DNA of 63,458 nt from Candidatus Butyricicoccus avistercoris (GCA_019113005.1 DXIE01000033.1:1-63458), one strand, 5' to 3'. Shown: positions 9,075 through 18,213, numbered from the stretch's first letter. A program made the numbers and translations. Notes: generated by a model not told the origin, from the sequence alone.

Positions 9075-9989
9075 TTATACGATTTCTTTAGCTAAAATTT
9101 CTTCTCTACGCTCCATCAAATCGCCATTTAACAGCATATCAATAGCTTTATCTTCGCCAATTCTATCAATCATTGCTGCAAAACGCTCACCCTTAACGCC
9201 TTGGTCTTTAAACAACAACATAGCTTTTTCAATCATATCTAAAGCTTGCTCCTCGGTATAAAGCCCTGGAAGTGCAGTACCATGACGAATAACTCTGCCC
9301 CATCTGCCACCAATATATAATTTATATGCAATTTCTTCTGAATAAATAGCTTTAAATGGGCATTTGCCTACACAGTAACCACAGTTATTACATACGCTTG
9401 TATCACGCTGCATTTTCTTATCTACAACCTTCATACAACCCATACGACAGAACTTTTCACAAAGCTTACAGCCTTTGCAAAGCTCCTCATGCAATTTTGG
9501 AGGGTGCTGACCTACAATACCAAAATCATTTAAATCTGGTTTTATACAGTTATTTGGACAGCCGCCAACTGCAATTTTAAATTTATGAGGTAATCTTACA
9601 TTACCCATACCTACATAAAATCTATCATGCACCTTTTGACCAAGTGCTTGAGTGTCATAAAAACCAAATACACAAGTTGTGCCTTTACAAGCGGTTACAG
9701 GACGAACTTTTGCACCAGTACCGCCAGTTGTCAGGTCAAACTTGGCAAGCTCTGCTACTACCTCATCAATTTTATCATAAGGTACACCAGCAAATTCAAC
9801 TGTCATACGAGTGGTAAAAGCACATGTTCCATTGCCATATTTTTCTGCAATCTGACCTACTGCTTGTAATTGCTTTGCGGTTAAAGTGCCATTTCCTGTG
9901 ATAACTCGACATGAAAACATATCAGTATCTCTATTATGCAAAAAACCCATGAGCTTTACTCGCATAATATCCTGTTTAGATAGTGCCAT
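9075..9989 (-). CDS. AsrC-like siroheme/[4Fe-4S] reductase protein (304 aa)
   Basis: Nitrite/sulfite-reductase fold. The siroheme-[4Fe-4S] cysteines are visible as C101-x4-C106 and GGCPNNC (C144, C148). An inserted two-cluster ferredoxin domain follows, with CKGCKLCEKFC (from C171) and CNNCGYCVGKC (from C200). This order matches the C subunit of anaerobic sulfite reductase (AsrC) and orphan relatives. AsrA and AsrB, which feed electrons to the enzyme, are not next to it, so sulfite as the substrate is unproven. The ribosome site AAGGAGG lies before the ATG. It has its own terminator and stands alone. Confidence 0.82.
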   Translation of the reverse strand: MALSKQDIMRVKLMGFLHNRDTDMFSCRVITGNGTLTAKQLQAVGQIAEKYGNGTCAFTTRMTVEFAGVPYDKIDEVVAELAKFDLTTGGTGAKVRPVTACKGTTCVFGFYDTQALGQKVHDRFYVGMGNVRLPHKFKIAVGGCPNNCIKPDLNDFGIVGQHPPKLHEELCKGCKLCEKFCRMGCMKVVDKKMQRDTSVCNNCGYCVGKCPFKAIYSEEIAYKLYIGGRWGRVIRHGTALPGLYTEEQALDMIEKAMLLFKDQGVKGERFAAMIDRIGEDKAIDMLLNGDLMERREEILAKEIV

Positions 9990-10102
9990 TTTTTGTCCTC
10001 CTTAAAATTTTTCAATCACCATATTTAAAGATTATATCATAAGCATAATTTATGTTTCTATATTTTATATATTAGTATTTATTATACTTATATTAAAATT
10101 TA

Positions 10103-10837
10103 TTATACAAACCTATATCCCTCAAGTAAAACGCCATCGTCAAGCCAATTTATATCACTATTTAAATCATAAAAGAATGTTTGTTCATCATTATAACTTT
10201 CAGCTATTATAAGATACCTATCTTGTGTACTATCGACTGCGGTAAGAATAGCTATGATTATATTAAAATCATCTATAATTATTCCATTATCTAAAAGAAA
10301 TGTTTCAAATTCTGGTACCTTTCCTAAATCATATTCGTATGTTATTATGTCTCCCCATTCATTAAACTCTGCACCTGTTACACAATATGTTCCATCATTA
10401 AATATACTAAATTGAATTTCATCATTATCCAACATATAACTATTTGTTAAGTCAATAGATATTTCATCATCTGGCACTGGTTCAGGTTCAACATGTACTG
10501 TTACATTTTTAATTTGCTGAGGGATATCCGATACCAGATTGCTCAACAAACCTATTAAAGTTGGAATAAAATTTATAATGACAACTGCTATTATTACAAT
10601 AATACCAATTTTATTTTTACCACTTTTTTTAGGTTTAGACCAAGAATTTTTATTATTATTCGAGCCTAAATCTAAAATACTGCCCATATTATCACGTTTT
10701 TCATCACTTTTTGCAGGACGGGCGGTTGTCTTTGCAAGCTGTGATTTATCTTTTGCAAAAAGTGGCTTAGGTGCACCACACATTGGACATTCTCTGTCAG
10801 AATCATCATAGTTTATACCGCATTTTGGACATTTCAT
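10103..10837 (-). CDS. Zinc-ribbon, single-pass membrane protein (244 aa)
   Basis: Begins MKCPKCGINYDDSDRECPMC, a zinc ribbon with C3, C6, C17 and C20. A basic, Lys/Asn-rich linker, one membrane helix (IGIIVIIAVVIINFIPTLIGLL) and a C-terminal extracytoplasmic domain of about 140 residues follow. No known enzyme family was recognised. The ATG at 10837 was chosen because a GGGGG ribosome site lies 9 nt upstream and the cysteines start immediately. That ribosome site is buried in the hairpin at 10848-10882, which probably also ends the upstream uppP transcript. Confidence 0.7.
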   Translation of the reverse strand: MKCPKCGINYDDSDRECPMCGAPKPLFAKDKSQLAKTTARPAKSDEKRDNMGSILDLGSNNNKNSWSKPKKSGKNKIGIIVIIAVVIINFIPTLIGLLSNLVSDIPQQIKNVTVHVEPEPVPDDEISIDLTNSYMLDNDEIQFSIFNDGTYCVTGAEFNEWGDIITYEYDLGKVPEFETFLLDNGIIIDDFNIIIAILTAVDSTQDRYLIIAESYNDEQTFFYDLNSDINWLDDGVLLEGYRFV

Positions 10838-10847
10838 AAAAAAATAC

Positions 10848-10882
10848 CCCCTCTCGTATATTTTTATCATACCAGAGAGGGG
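10848..10882 (-). terminator. Terminator hairpin overlapping the next gene's ribosome site
   Basis: On the minus strand CCCCTCTC pairs with GAGAGGGG, extended by GGTAT/ATAC, and is followed by TATTTTTTT and then the ATG at 10837. It ends the uppP transcript by position, and its 3' arm is the only GGGGG ribosome site for the zinc-ribbon gene. Confidence 0.65.
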
Positions 10883-10907
10883 ATATATATTCAAGTTAAA
10901 AACGTCG

Positions 10908-11744
10908 TTAGCTAAATAATACAGTAAATACCCAATAAGCCATTACTATGCCACCTAAAACTATACGATACCAACCAAAAACCTTAAAGTCATGCTTTTT
11001 AACATAGCCCATTAAGAACTTAATTGCAAGTATAGATATAATATAAGCAGTCACAGTACCAATAGCAAGTATTACCCATTCAAAAGCACTATACGCAAAG
11101 CCTAATTTAAAGAATTTAAGTAAGCTTGCACCAAACATAACAGGTACAGCTAAAAAGAATGTAAATTCAGCGGCGGCAGCTCGTGAAATACCGATTGCAA
11201 TACTGCCTAAGATTGTAGCACCAGAGCGAGATGTCCCTGGGAAAACAGCTGCTATTAACTGGAACAAACCAATAATAAAAGCATCTTTATAGCTTATATC
11301 ATTTACAGTTTGTACTCTTGTGCGTTTGCCCTCATTTTGGTTTTCAACGAGGATAAATGCAACACCAAATATAATAAGTGCAAGACCTACTGTTTGGAAA
11401 TTGTAAAATAGGGCTGTAAAAATATCATCAAATAAAATGCCAATGACAGCCGCAGGAATACAAGCAATTATAATTTTTAGCCATAAACGAAATACGTTAT
11501 TGTCTACAACTGTTTGACCTCTGCTATTCTTTTTAAGCGGAATAAATCTTTTAAAATAGATGGTAAGTACAGCTAAAATTGCACCAAACTGAATTACAAC
11601 GAAAAACAGTTCTTTAAAAGCCTCAGATGCTTTGAGCTGTAAAAACTCATCTACTAAAATCATATGACCTGTACTAGATACAGGCAGCCATTCGGTGATA
11701 CCCTCAACTATGCCAAGAAATATCGCCTTTAAAATCTCTATCAT
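10908..11744 (-). CDS. uppP: Undecaprenyl-diphosphatase
   Basis: Integral membrane phosphatase that recycles undecaprenyl pyrophosphate to the monophosphate carrier for peptidoglycan synthesis; overproduction gives bacitracin resistance. The family motifs are complete: GIVEGITEWLPVSSTGH with E14/E18 and H27, and PGTSRSGAT (169-177). The length (278 aa) is normal. It follows the lipoprotein gene by 12 nt, downstream of a histidine kinase/response regulator pair, which suggests control by envelope stress. Also called bacA. Confidence 0.95.
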   Translation of the reverse strand: MIEILKAIFLGIVEGITEWLPVSSTGHMILVDEFLQLKASEAFKELFFVVIQFGAILAVLTIYFKRFIPLKKNSRGQTVVDNNVFRLWLKIIIACIPAAVIGILFDDIFTALFYNFQTVGLALIIFGVAFILVENQNEGKRTRVQTVNDISYKDAFIIGLFQLIAAVFPGTSRSGATILGSIAIGISRAAAAEFTFFLAVPVMFGASLLKFFKLGFAYSAFEWVILAIGTVTAYIISILAIKFLMGYVKKHDFKVFGWYRIVLGGIVMAYWVFTVLFS

Positions 11745-11756
11745 ACTTTTCTCCTT

Positions 11757-12440
11757 TTATCTGGTAAATACACCTGTTATTTCACCTGAAATAGTTATGC
11801 TTCCATCTTCTCCATAAGTGAAAGTGACATCACGAGAAATATCTTTTGCAGTATTACCAGCCACTTGTGCTATACCGCCATCTTCTCCATCGTCTATCAT
11901 ATACTCAAAAGATTTATCGTCCATTGGTAAAAGCTCAAGTGTTCTTGTGCCATCGGTGAATATACCTTCCCAGTTAGCCTGTATATCAACCTTTGGGTCA
12001 TAAAGCTTAAAATTGGAATAGTCTTCTATTGTATTTTCGCCTTTATAATTAAACTTTTCACCAGTTTTGCAGTCAACAGCAATCTGCCCTACTGCTTTAT
12101 TATCTGATTTATTGGCGATTATAAAAGTATGATATTTATTAGAGTCAATTTCAAGATTTGTCTTTCCATCTAAAATTAAATAAGTATTAGTATCAATAGT
12201 TTCAGCTACAATACTTCTAGCCTCAGAAACTGATAATTCATTTGATACTGTTTTATTTGTATCTTGATTTGTATCTTGTTTATCTTCTGGCTGAGTAGGT
12301 GCAGAACTGCTTACTTCTGTTTGTGTGCTTGTTTTAGCTTCTGTTTCAGAGCTTGATGAATTTGGTTTTGTCTTATTACAAGCTGTCATAGAAAAAACGC
12401 ATGTAAGTGCGAGCAATGCGGATACAATATTTTTTTTCAT
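11757..12440 (-). CDS. Secreted lipoprotein (227 aa)
   Basis: The ATG at 12440 has AAGGAGGA upstream. The signal peptide ends in the lipobox SMTAC, so the mature protein is lipid-anchored at its Cys. A Ser/Thr/Gln-rich linker of about 60 residues and two small beta-rich domains follow. No catalytic motif was recognised. It sits between the histidine kinase and uppP and may be co-transcribed with uppP. Role in sensing or in the envelope is inference from position only. Confidence 0.75.
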   Translation of the reverse strand: MKKNIVSALLALTCVFSMTACNKTKPNSSSSETEAKTSTQTEVSSSAPTQPEDKQDTNQDTNKTVSNELSVSEARSIVAETIDTNTYLILDGKTNLEIDSNKYHTFIIANKSDNKAVGQIAVDCKTGEKFNYKGENTIEDYSNFKLYDPKVDIQANWEGIFTDGTRTLELLPMDDKSFEYMIDDGEDGGIAQVAGNTAKDISRDVTFTYGEDGSITISGEITGVFTR

Positions 12441-12537
12441 TGCGATTTCCTCCTTATTGTTCCTATTTATAATACCGAAATTTTGAAAAAAACGCAACTG
12501 AAAATTTACGACAACGTAAAAACACTATTGTTTTGCA

Positions 12538-14061
12538 TTATTTTTCATCATTTGACAGGTTTGCAGGTGGTAAGGCTTTAATCTTGTTATCAGGCAAAAA
12601 GAATGTAAATTCTATACCGTTATTTACATTTCTTGCATCACATTTACCGCCCAAAACCTCAGCCGTTGCCTTTACAATGCTAAGACCAACGCCAGTGCCG
12701 CCAAGCTCACGAGAACGAGCCTTGTCTGTTCTGTAAAACTTTTCCCATAACTTAGGTATTTCACTTTCTGGCAAACCTTCGCCTTCATTAAATACACTAA
12801 TTTGCACACCGTCAAGCTGTCTATATGCAGAAACAATTATTTTTCCGCCCTCTGGTGTATATCTTATTGCATTGCTTAGATAATTATTCACAACTTGTTC
12901 TATCATGCCATAATCACTATAAATAACAAGTCCGCTTGAAATAGTTTGTATATCTTGATTTTTAGCATCTGCTAATACTCTGGCTTTGCTTGTTGAGGTA
13001 TTTATAAGCTCATCTATATCTATTTCACTTACATTTATGTTTTCTCCTCCAAGCTCAAGCTTAGATAAACTTAAAAGCTGCATAACCATTTTATTCATGC
13101 GTCTGGCTTCATCTACAATAGTTGTGCAATAATAATCTCTGTCTTCTTCGCTTTCAGCTATGCCCTCTTGCAATCCCTCTGCATAACCTTGTATCAGTGC
13201 AATAGGGGTTTTAAGCTCATGAGATACATTTACAATAAACTCTTGACGCATATTATCTATTTTTTCTTTTTGTTTGATTTCATGCTCAAGTCTTACATTT
13301 GTGCTTTTTAGCTGTGCTATTGTCTGCTCTAAATGTTCAGATAATCTGTTTATAGAAAGACCTAATCTTCCTATCTCATCATTTAAATTTCCCTCGTATT
13401 TCTTAGAGAAATCCATTTCCGCCATAGCATTTGCAACATCAGCTATTTCAATAAGTGGATTTGTAAAATGTCTTGCAATAATAAACGCTAAAATAATACA
13501 TATAATCAGTGTTAAACCGCCCGAAACACCTAAAAACAGTAAGTTAAAGCTTGAATTTTGCTCTAAATATGTAAAAGGTATTCGAGCTATAATATAATTT
13601 CCTGTGTTGTCTAAAACGCCAACCAAACATAAAAATTCCTCTGCACGGGCTTTGTCATATACATTTACAAAATCCATTCCAGTGGCTTCTATTTTTTGTT
13701 TATCGGCTGTATTTACCGCATTTTGTGCGATTTTAAGTCCATAAAACAGTGTTTCTCCTGTTTTTTCTATGCCTGTAAGCTGTTCATTCATAGTTGAATC
13801 ATATATTACAGTGCCACTTTTTGATATTACTGAAACTCTTACACCTTCTGTATCTTCATTATAAATAATTTCATTTATGAACTGCTCATCACCCATTTTA
13901 TTTGCTTTACAAAGCTCAATATAGACATCTGTAAGAGATTTTTCTCTTTGCCAAAGATAATAATTATCATAAAAGCTAAGGCTTATAACGCTTAAAATGC
14001 CTACAAAAGCTATTGCAATAGCACAAATAGCAGCAAAAAATTTTATTTTTATAGATTTCAT
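12538..14061 (-). CDS. Sensor histidine kinase (507 aa)
   Basis: TM1 (about 8-29), an extracytoplasmic sensor loop (30-170), TM2 (about 173-196), HAMP (197-250), then dimerisation domain with phospho-accepting H281 in VSHELKTP, N-box near N393-N397, and ATP-lid motifs GEGLP (427) and GGTGVGLS (454). This is the PhoR/ResE-type architecture. The cognate regulator is almost surely the OmpR-type protein encoded at 14619-15296, separated by a YbjN gene and a terminator-like hairpin. Envelope neighbours (uppP, lipoprotein, LCP) suggest a cell-wall signal. Confidence 0.9.
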   Translation of the reverse strand: MKSIKIKFFAAICAIAIAFVGILSVISLSFYDNYYLWQREKSLTDVYIELCKANKMGDEQFINEIIYNEDTEGVRVSVISKSGTVIYDSTMNEQLTGIEKTGETLFYGLKIAQNAVNTADKQKIEATGMDFVNVYDKARAEEFLCLVGVLDNTGNYIIARIPFTYLEQNSSFNLLFLGVSGGLTLIICIILAFIIARHFTNPLIEIADVANAMAEMDFSKKYEGNLNDEIGRLGLSINRLSEHLEQTIAQLKSTNVRLEHEIKQKEKIDNMRQEFIVNVSHELKTPIALIQGYAEGLQEGIAESEEDRDYYCTTIVDEARRMNKMVMQLLSLSKLELGGENINVSEIDIDELINTSTSKARVLADAKNQDIQTISSGLVIYSDYGMIEQVVNNYLSNAIRYTPEGGKIIVSAYRQLDGVQISVFNEGEGLPESEIPKLWEKFYRTDKARSRELGGTGVGLSIVKATAEVLGGKCDARNVNNGIEFTFFLPDNKIKALPPANLSNDEK

Positions 14062-14091
14062 TTTTCCACCTTAAAAAAATACTCAGTTTTT

Positions 14092-14125
14092 AAAAAAAAG
14101 GACGTTTTTTTGAAACCGTCCCTTT
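14092..14125 (-). terminator. Terminator-like hairpin between ybjN-like gene and kinase gene
   Basis: On the minus strand AAAGG(G)ACG pairs with CGTCCTTT with one bulged G and is followed by a run of T. It lies 9 nt after the YbjN-like stop and would lower kinase expression relative to the regulator. Confidence 0.65.
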
Positions 14126-14133
14126 AAATAACT

Positions 14134-14598
14134 TTATTCATCATCATCATTTATTTCACTAAATGCTTGTTCTGGTGATTTTCCGCCATATATTATTGCA
14201 AAAACACCTTTAATATATTTATCAAACATATTAAATCCAACATAAGTGAGTCTTATAACTGTCATATCAGCCAAACCAAAGTCCTCTTCAAATGCAGCAA
14301 CAGCTTTATAACTCAGCTCACCATCTATAAAATCAAGCTGAAAATTTCCAAGCAGCAATTCATAATTAACCATTGTAAGATATTCACTTACAGGTTTTCG
14401 CATTTTTTCAGGTATATTCATCGGGAGAATTGTTGTAAACAAAGCTGTTTTAGAATTTACTATTCTTGCAATAAATCTAACATCTGATGTTGCTTCTATA
14501 TTCATAGAAAATCTTATAAGCTGATATTCAGGTTCATATGCAAATTTAAGTTCTTCTTCTTCATAAATACGCTTTATATCTTCAATACCAAAAGCCAT
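14134..14598 (-). CDS. YbjN-domain protein (154 aa)
   Basis: Soluble protein resembling the YbjN/type-III-secretion-chaperone-like fold: alternating strands in the first half (FAYEPEYQLIRFSMNIEAT) and the helical YLTMVNYELLLGNFQLDF region typical of the family. The acidic tail ends NDDDE. No enzymatic residues are visible; relatives are thought to bind partner proteins. It lies between the regulator (20 nt upstream) and the kinase (72 nt downstream), so it may be an accessory of this two-component system. This is inference from position. Confidence 0.65.
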   Translation of the reverse strand: MAFGIEDIKRIYEEEELKFAYEPEYQLIRFSMNIEATSDVRFIARIVNSKTALFTTILPMNIPEKMRKPVSEYLTMVNYELLLGNFQLDFIDGELSYKAVAAFEEDFGLADMTVIRLTYVGFNMFDKYIKGVFAIIYGGKSPEQAFSEINDDDE

Positions 14599-14618
14599 AT
14601 TTGCCCCCTTTTTTATGG

Positions 14619-15296
14619 TTATACCTCAAATCTATAACCATAACCACGAACAGTTTCTATTTTACTGCCATATTCGCCGAGTTTTGCTCTTAATTTTTTA
14701 ATGTGAGTATCAACCGTTCTGAGGTCGCCAAAATAATCATAACCCCATACAGCATTTAAAATTTTCTCTCTTGAAAGAGCAATACCTCTGTTGTTTTTAA
14801 AATATATCATAAGTTCATATTCTTTCGGTGTAAGACCAATATCTTCACCATTTAAACGAACCTCATGACGTATTTCATCAATATCTAAGTCACCAAATTT
14901 ATGTGCATTGCTGTCCTCGCTTTTACCCGCTCTAAGCAAAAGGTTTTTAACTCTTGCACATAATACCAGTGGTGAAAATGGTTTTGTTACATAGTCATCT
15001 GCACCACTTTGCAAACCGTGAAGTTGGTCTAACTCCTCTGCTCTAGCCGTTAGCATCATAACAGGCAGTCTTGCAGTAACTTCTTGCTCTCTTATGTGAC
15101 GCAAAACAGAAAAACCGTCCTGTTCTGGCATCATAACATCTAAGATTGCAAGCTCTATTTCGCCATGTTCTTCAATAAGTCTGATTGCTTCCTCACCATT
15201 TGATGCCTCAAGCATTGTATGTCCATCACGTTTTAAAAAATCGGCTACTAGCCTGCGAATTCTAACTTCATCATCTGCAATTAAAATTACAGCCAT
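14619..15296 (-). CDS. OmpR/PhoB-type response regulator (225 aa)
   Basis: Receiver domain with acidic pocket D8/D9, phosphorylation site D53 in ILDVMMPEQDG, T83 and K105 (TKPFSPL). A winged-helix output domain follows (about 127-225) with the GLTPKEYELMIYF and TVDTHIKKLRAKL elements of OmpR-type DNA-binding domains. Partner of the kinase at 12538-14061. Full length, and the ATG has GGAGGGG upstream. Candidate targets are the adjacent envelope genes. Confidence 0.92.
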   Translation of the reverse strand: MAVILIADDEVRIRRLVADFLKRDGHTMLEASNGEEAIRLIEEHGEIELAILDVMMPEQDGFSVLRHIREQEVTARLPVMMLTARAEELDQLHGLQSGADDYVTKPFSPLVLCARVKNLLLRAGKSEDSNAHKFGDLDIDEIRHEVRLNGEDIGLTPKEYELMIYFKNNRGIALSREKILNAVWGYDYFGDLRTVDTHIKKLRAKLGEYGSKIETVRGYGYRFEV

Positions 15297-15374
15297 ATTA
15301 TCCCCTCCAAAATCATCAATATAGAGAAGTATAACCTAGTATTTTGAATATTTGGTGAACATATTAAAGAGAAA

Positions 15375-16328
15375 TTATGTATATAAATAATTATCTATGG
15401 TTTCAGCTGCCTTATTTAAATCATAAACTATATATTCATCATGACTGCCGCCATAATTCCACTGACCATCTTCTGGAACTCTATAATGTTCAATCTCAGG
15501 TATGCCCTTTGATAAAGCACCTTTTGCAAGTGAAATCATCTCTGTTTTAGTAAGTGAAGTTGTAATATAAGGCATAAGCTTAGGCATAAGTGTTATAAGC
15601 TCTGGAAGTGATTTATTTTTTATTTCAGCAAACATTGCATTTAAAACTATACCCTGTCTTTCTACTCTGCCCCAATCGTCACCTGTACCACCTTTTCTTA
15701 TTCGTGCATATGTCATAGCTTGTACACCATTTAAACGCTGATAACCAGTTTGCTCAATCAGAATAGGCTCTAAACCATAGGACTCATAATATTCTGTGAT
15801 ATATTTATTAGCCTCTTTTCTCTCGGCATCAGATACATCAATATTAACTCCGCCTATTGCCTCTATAAGCTCTGCCATTTGCTGAAAGTTAACTTCTGCA
15901 TAATCGGTTATATCTAAGCCAAAAGACTGATTTATTGTTTTGATTGCAAGTTTAGCTCCACCAAAACTATAAGCATGACAGAGTTTTTGTGTGCCGTGGT
16001 CTTCTACCTCAACTCTGCTATCACGCATAAGTGATACAAGTTTTATCGTGCCATTATCTGAGTCTACTGACATTACCATCATAGAGTCAGAACGCACTGG
16101 CTCACCATTTGAACGTGTATCAACACCAAACAAAGCTATGTTAGTGACTCCTGTCTGTGGTTTTACATTAACCGCAAGTTCTTCATCAGATACATTGTCT
16201 AATGAATTATCATGTGTGTATGAAAAAAATGAATTATATACAAATTTTCCACCAAAAAACAAACCAGCTATTATAATAGCCAAAAATGTCCATCGCCTTA
16301 AAATACGGAAAAATCTACGCAAAGTCAT
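15375..16328 (-). CDS. LytR-CpsA-Psr (LCP) family wall-polymer transferase (317 aa)
   Basis: The ATG at 16328 has GGGAGGA upstream. One N-terminal membrane helix (about 12-33) anchors an extracellular LCP domain. Family residues visible are the DTRS motif in FGVDTRSNGEPVRSD, the SLMRDSRV strand and the RIRKGGTGDDWGRVERQ box with arginines that bind the lipid pyrophosphate. LCP enzymes join teichoic-acid or capsule polymers from undecaprenyl carriers to peptidoglycan. Its place beside a two-component system and uppP fits cell-wall control. Confidence 0.9.
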   Translation of the reverse strand: MTLRRFFRILRRWTFLAIIIAGLFFGGKFVYNSFFSYTHDNSLDNVSDEELAVNVKPQTGVTNIALFGVDTRSNGEPVRSDSMMVMSVDSDNGTIKLVSLMRDSRVEVEDHGTQKLCHAYSFGGAKLAIKTINQSFGLDITDYAEVNFQQMAELIEAIGGVNIDVSDAERKEANKYITEYYESYGLEPILIEQTGYQRLNGVQAMTYARIRKGGTGDDWGRVERQGIVLNAMFAEIKNKSLPELITLMPKLMPYITTSLTKTEMISLAKGALSKGIPEIEHYRVPEDGQWNYGGSHDEYIVYDLNKAAETIDNYLYT

Positions 16329-16364
16329 ATTTCCTCCCAAACTGACAAATTTACTAAAATATAC

Positions 16365-16402
16365 AAAGTCGCACAAGTAACAATATCACTCGTGCGACCT
16401 TA
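16365..16402 (-). terminator. Hairpin after pyruvate kinase
   Basis: Minus-strand stem AAGGTCGCACGAGT / ACTTGTGCGACTTT (14 bp including wobbles) with a 9-nt loop. It is followed by only a weak T-rich stretch, so efficiency is uncertain. It separates pyk from the LCP gene. Confidence 0.5.
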
Positions 16403-16499
16403 ACATTACAACCATATTTTATCACAAGGTTTTGGAAAATTCAAAACAAATTGTGAATTTTTTGTTTGGAAGATGCATCATCTATAATAAGGGCAAAAA

Positions 16500-17963
16500 T
16501 TACTCCTCAATAGCAATGTTGATAGACTCTTCAGTTACCTTCATAGCACGCATTGTGTTGGTGTAGTTAACATGACCAACAGGCATACCTGCTGTGATAA
16601 TAATTGTGTCATCAGCCTTAACACCAGCAGTTCTAACAGCAGCATTTAGAGCTTGAATGTAAAGAGCAGAACCGCTTTCTGGACGCTTAACCATGCAAGG
16701 AATAATGCCCCAAGACATAGTCAGGCGGTTATAAGTCTTTTCGTTTGGAGTAGCACCAACGATAATCTTACCTGGACGACGGCAAGATACTGCACGAGCA
16801 GTAGAACCAGACTCAGTAAATGCAACAATGCACTTTGCATCAAGGTCAGCAGCAGTTGTACAAACAGCATGAGAAATAGCATTTGTTGTCTTGTCACCGC
16901 CAAGCTCCATATCCATAAATTCTGGACGAGTGATACGACGGCGGTCATAGTGAATATTAGCTTCAGCACTTTCAGCAATGCTACTCATAGCTGCAACTGT
17001 TTCTACTGGATATTTACCAACAGAGGTTTCACCAGAAAGCATGATAGCACTTGTTCCGTCATAAACAGCGTTAGCAACGTCAGAAACTTCTGCACGAGTT
17101 GGACGAGGGTTCTTAGCCATGCTCTCAAGCATCTGTGTAGCAGTTACAACACGACGGCCACGAGAGATACACTTCTTAATAAGGTTCTTCTGAATAGCTG
17201 GCAGCTCCTCAAATGGAACTTCTACGCCAAGGTCACCACGAGCAACCATGATACCATTTACTTCATCAAGAATCTCATCAATATTATTTACGCCTTCCAT
17301 GTTTTCAATCTTAGCGATGATTTCAACATCTTCACAGCCCTGCTCCTTTAGAATAGCCTTAAGGTCACGCATATCCTGTGCAGAGCGGCAGAAAGAAGCT
17401 GCGATAAAATCAATACCCTGAGAGCAACCGAAGATAACATCTGCACGGTCCTTCTCTGAAATGTAAGGCATGTTAAGCTTAATGCCTGGAACGTTTACTG
17501 ACTTACGGTTAGATAGAGGGCCACCGTTAAGTGCACGACAGTTAATTTCTGTGCCTTCTACACTTTCTACCTCAAATGCAATAAGACCGTCATCAATTAA
17601 AATTATAGTGCCCTTCTTAACATCATTTGGCAGACCTTCATAACTGATAGAAACGATTGTATTATCGCCTTCGATATCACGAGTTGTCAGAGTAAACTTC
17701 TGACCTTCAACGATTTCAATTTTGCCATCTTTATATGTTTTTGTACGAATTTCTGGACCTTTAGTATCAAGCATCAGACCTACTGGCATGCCAAGTTCCT
17801 TACGAACGGACTTTACTAAATCCATACGGGACTTATGCTCCTCGTGAGAGCCATGGCTAAAGTTAAAGCGAGCAACATTCATGCCAGCCATTACCATGTC
17901 CTTTAGTACGCCATCAACATCTGTTGCGGGACCGAGTGTACAAATAATTTTTGTTCTTCTCAT
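16500..17963 (-). CDS. pyk: Pyruvate kinase
   Basis: Final glycolytic step: phosphoenolpyruvate + ADP to pyruvate + ATP. Motifs seen include RTKIICTLGPAT, RFNFSHGSHEEH, MLDTKGPEIRT, the active-site IIAKIENMEGV with its catalytic Lys, and MVARGDLGVEVP. The C-terminal allosteric domain is present, but the extra PEP-utiliser domain of Bacillus-type enzymes is absent (487 aa). It is transcribed alone from a strong promoter at 18055-18083. Confidence 0.97.
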   Translation of the reverse strand: MRRTKIICTLGPATDVDGVLKDMVMAGMNVARFNFSHGSHEEHKSRMDLVKSVRKELGMPVGLMLDTKGPEIRTKTYKDGKIEIVEGQKFTLTTRDIEGDNTIVSISYEGLPNDVKKGTIILIDDGLIAFEVESVEGTEINCRALNGGPLSNRKSVNVPGIKLNMPYISEKDRADVIFGCSQGIDFIAASFCRSAQDMRDLKAILKEQGCEDVEIIAKIENMEGVNNIDEILDEVNGIMVARGDLGVEVPFEELPAIQKNLIKKCISRGRRVVTATQMLESMAKNPRPTRAEVSDVANAVYDGTSAIMLSGETSVGKYPVETVAAMSSIAESAEANIHYDRRRITRPEFMDMELGGDKTTNAISHAVCTTAADLDAKCIVAFTESGSTARAVSCRRPGKIIVGATPNEKTYNRLTMSWGIIPCMVKRPESGSALYIQALNAAVRTAGVKADDTIIITAGMPVGHVNYTNTMRAMKVTEESINIAIEE

Positions 17964-18054
17964 TGGTATTTTACCTCACTTCATTTCACATATAAAATAT
18001 GTACAATTTCTTGCACTATTTTACTCATCTACCTAATATACCATTCTGTTTTTT

Positions 18055-18083
18055 ATTTTACATCATCGTTATATGTTTGACAA
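18055..18083 (-). promoter_or_regulatory. Sigma-A promoter for pyk
   Basis: Minus strand: TTGTCA (18083-18078), 17-nt spacer, TAAAAT (18060-18055), predicting an untranslated leader of about 85 nt. The 373-nt gap 17964-18336 between pyk and the nucleotidyltransferase gene holds this promoter and the one at 18185-18213; nothing else is recognised in it. Confidence 0.75.
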
Positions 18084-18184
18084 TACCATGTTTAAAACTC
18101 AGTAACACAAACAACATTTTCATTATTTTGGCACAAAAGCGTCTTTTAAATGCACAATATTTGTTGCATTTTGACAGTATATAC

Positions 18185-18213
18185 TTGTAAAAAGCTTAAA
18201 AATCGTTTATAAT
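18185..18213 (+). promoter_or_regulatory. Sigma-A promoter for the nucleotidyltransferase gene
   Basis: TTGTAA (18185-18190), 17-nt spacer, consensus TATAAT (18208-18213), giving a 5' leader of about 115 nt before the ATG at 18337. Confidence 0.75.

Noticed and set aside
12505-12520. TTTACG-ACAA-CGTAAA palindrome between kinase and lipoprotein genes
   Set aside because: Could be a weak terminator or operator, but is short and AT-rich; evidence insufficient to annotate.
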